DNA of 6,032 nt from Leptospiraceae bacterium. GTDB taxonomy: Bacteria; Spirochaetota; Leptospiria; Turneriellales; Turneriellaceae. This document shows, piece after piece, positions 5,734-6,032 of this stretch. Numbering within the stretch: position 1 is the stretch's first letter; every line of letters begins with the position of its first letter. The stretch is from positions 1 through 6,032 of the forward strand of contig JANWWX010000083.1 of the NCBI GenBank assembly GCA_025057195.1, read 5' to 3'. The translations under genes were made by a program, and so were the position numbers. The notes beneath the pieces are model-generated. The model was not told the origin of the DNA. It saw only the letters and a program-made list of their open reading frames with translations, and ran no database searches.

Positions 5734-6032
5734 GTGCAAGCAACCACCAGCATCCGTGGCTGGAAACTGCAGTCGAGTTATGCCCGCCACCTCCCGGAGG
5801 TTTTCTATAGCCGGGTTGGGCCAGCGCGCTTTGCTGCACCGCAGCTTGTTATCTTTAACTACGATCTTGCCGCCGCATTGGGACTTGACTGCCACGCTGC
5901 CAGCGACGAGGAGTTAGCGTTACTTTTTAGTGGGCAAAACCTTCCCCCCGCGGCCGAGCCCATCGCGCAGGCCTATGCCGGGCACCAGTTCGGGCATTTC
6001 ACAATGCTGGGCGATGGCCGAGCCTTAGTCAT
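5734..6032 (+). CDS. selO: SelO (YdiU) protein adenylyltransferase, N-terminal part
   Basis: Ninety-nine codons are visible before the window ends; full family members are about 480-600 residues. The N-terminus holds the SelO marks: YARHLPEVFYSRVGPARFAAPQL (16-38), a NYDLAAALGL segment (42-51), and the block AQAYAGHQFGHFTMLGDGRA (78-97), which is the most conserved N-terminal stretch of the family. SelO proteins are pseudokinases that bind ATP in a flipped orientation and transfer AMP to Ser, Thr or Tyr of target proteins. They are linked to redox homeostasis. The catalytic residues lie beyond the window, so activity cannot be judged. GTG 5734 is the only usable start, because an in-frame TAG lies at 5719-5721. 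No Shine-Dalgarno is present. Confidence 0.92.
   Translation, partial: MQATTSIRGWKLQSSYARHLPEVFYSRVGPARFAAPQLVIFNYDLAAALGLDCHAASDEELALLFSGQNLPPAAEPIAQAYAGHQFGHFTMLGDGRALV

Overview
This is a gene-dense bacterial window with short intergenic gaps and slightly above even GC by eye. It holds seven protein genes (two cut by the window edges) and no tRNA, rRNA, CRISPR array or mobile element that I can see. Nothing fixes the organism. The gene mix (a CAP-domain exported protein, an exported zinc phospholipase C/P1-nuclease-like protein, a novel helical cytoplasmic protein, SelO) and the style of the sequence vaguely suggest a Leptospirales-type spirochaete. That is an impression, not a result.

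Layout. (1) 1-519, plus: 3' part of a multi-pass membrane protein. (2) 523-1209, minus: short-chain dehydrogenase/reductase, convergent with (1), with a small hairpin at the junction. (3) 1210-1297: divergent promoter region, with one promoter readable on each strand. (4) 1298-2107 and 2115-3641, plus: a two-gene operon of an unrecognised helical cytoplasmic protein and an aldehyde dehydrogenase with all key catalytic residues. (5) 3644-4294, minus: exported CAP/SCP-like protein, convergent with the dehydrogenase, with a perfect 7-bp hairpin over the stops. (6) 4295-4400: second divergent control region, with a consensus -35 for the CAP gene and a strong GC-rich inverted repeat. (7) 4401-5684, plus: exported phospholipase C/P1-nuclease-like metalloprotein with a near-complete zinc ligand set. 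(8) 5734 to the end, plus: 5' part of a SelO (YdiU) protein AMPylase.

The most interesting pattern is in translation initiation. Two genes at transcription-unit starts (1298 plus and 4294 minus) show a -35/N16/-10/N5/ATG arrangement, and a third (1209 minus) shows -35/N16/-10/N6/ATG. This geometry puts the predicted transcription start on or next to the start codon, which implies leaderless mRNAs. No Shine-Dalgarno sequence is visible at those genes. The only clear one precedes the dehydrogenase, the internal gene of the operon. The second theme is a pair of exported proteins (CAP and zinc PLC-like) transcribed divergently from a shared region with an operator-like repeat. The SDR and the aldehyde dehydrogenase are both redox enzymes of aldehyde/carbonyl metabolism and sit on either side of a shared divergent promoter region, but no common pathway can be proved from the sequence.
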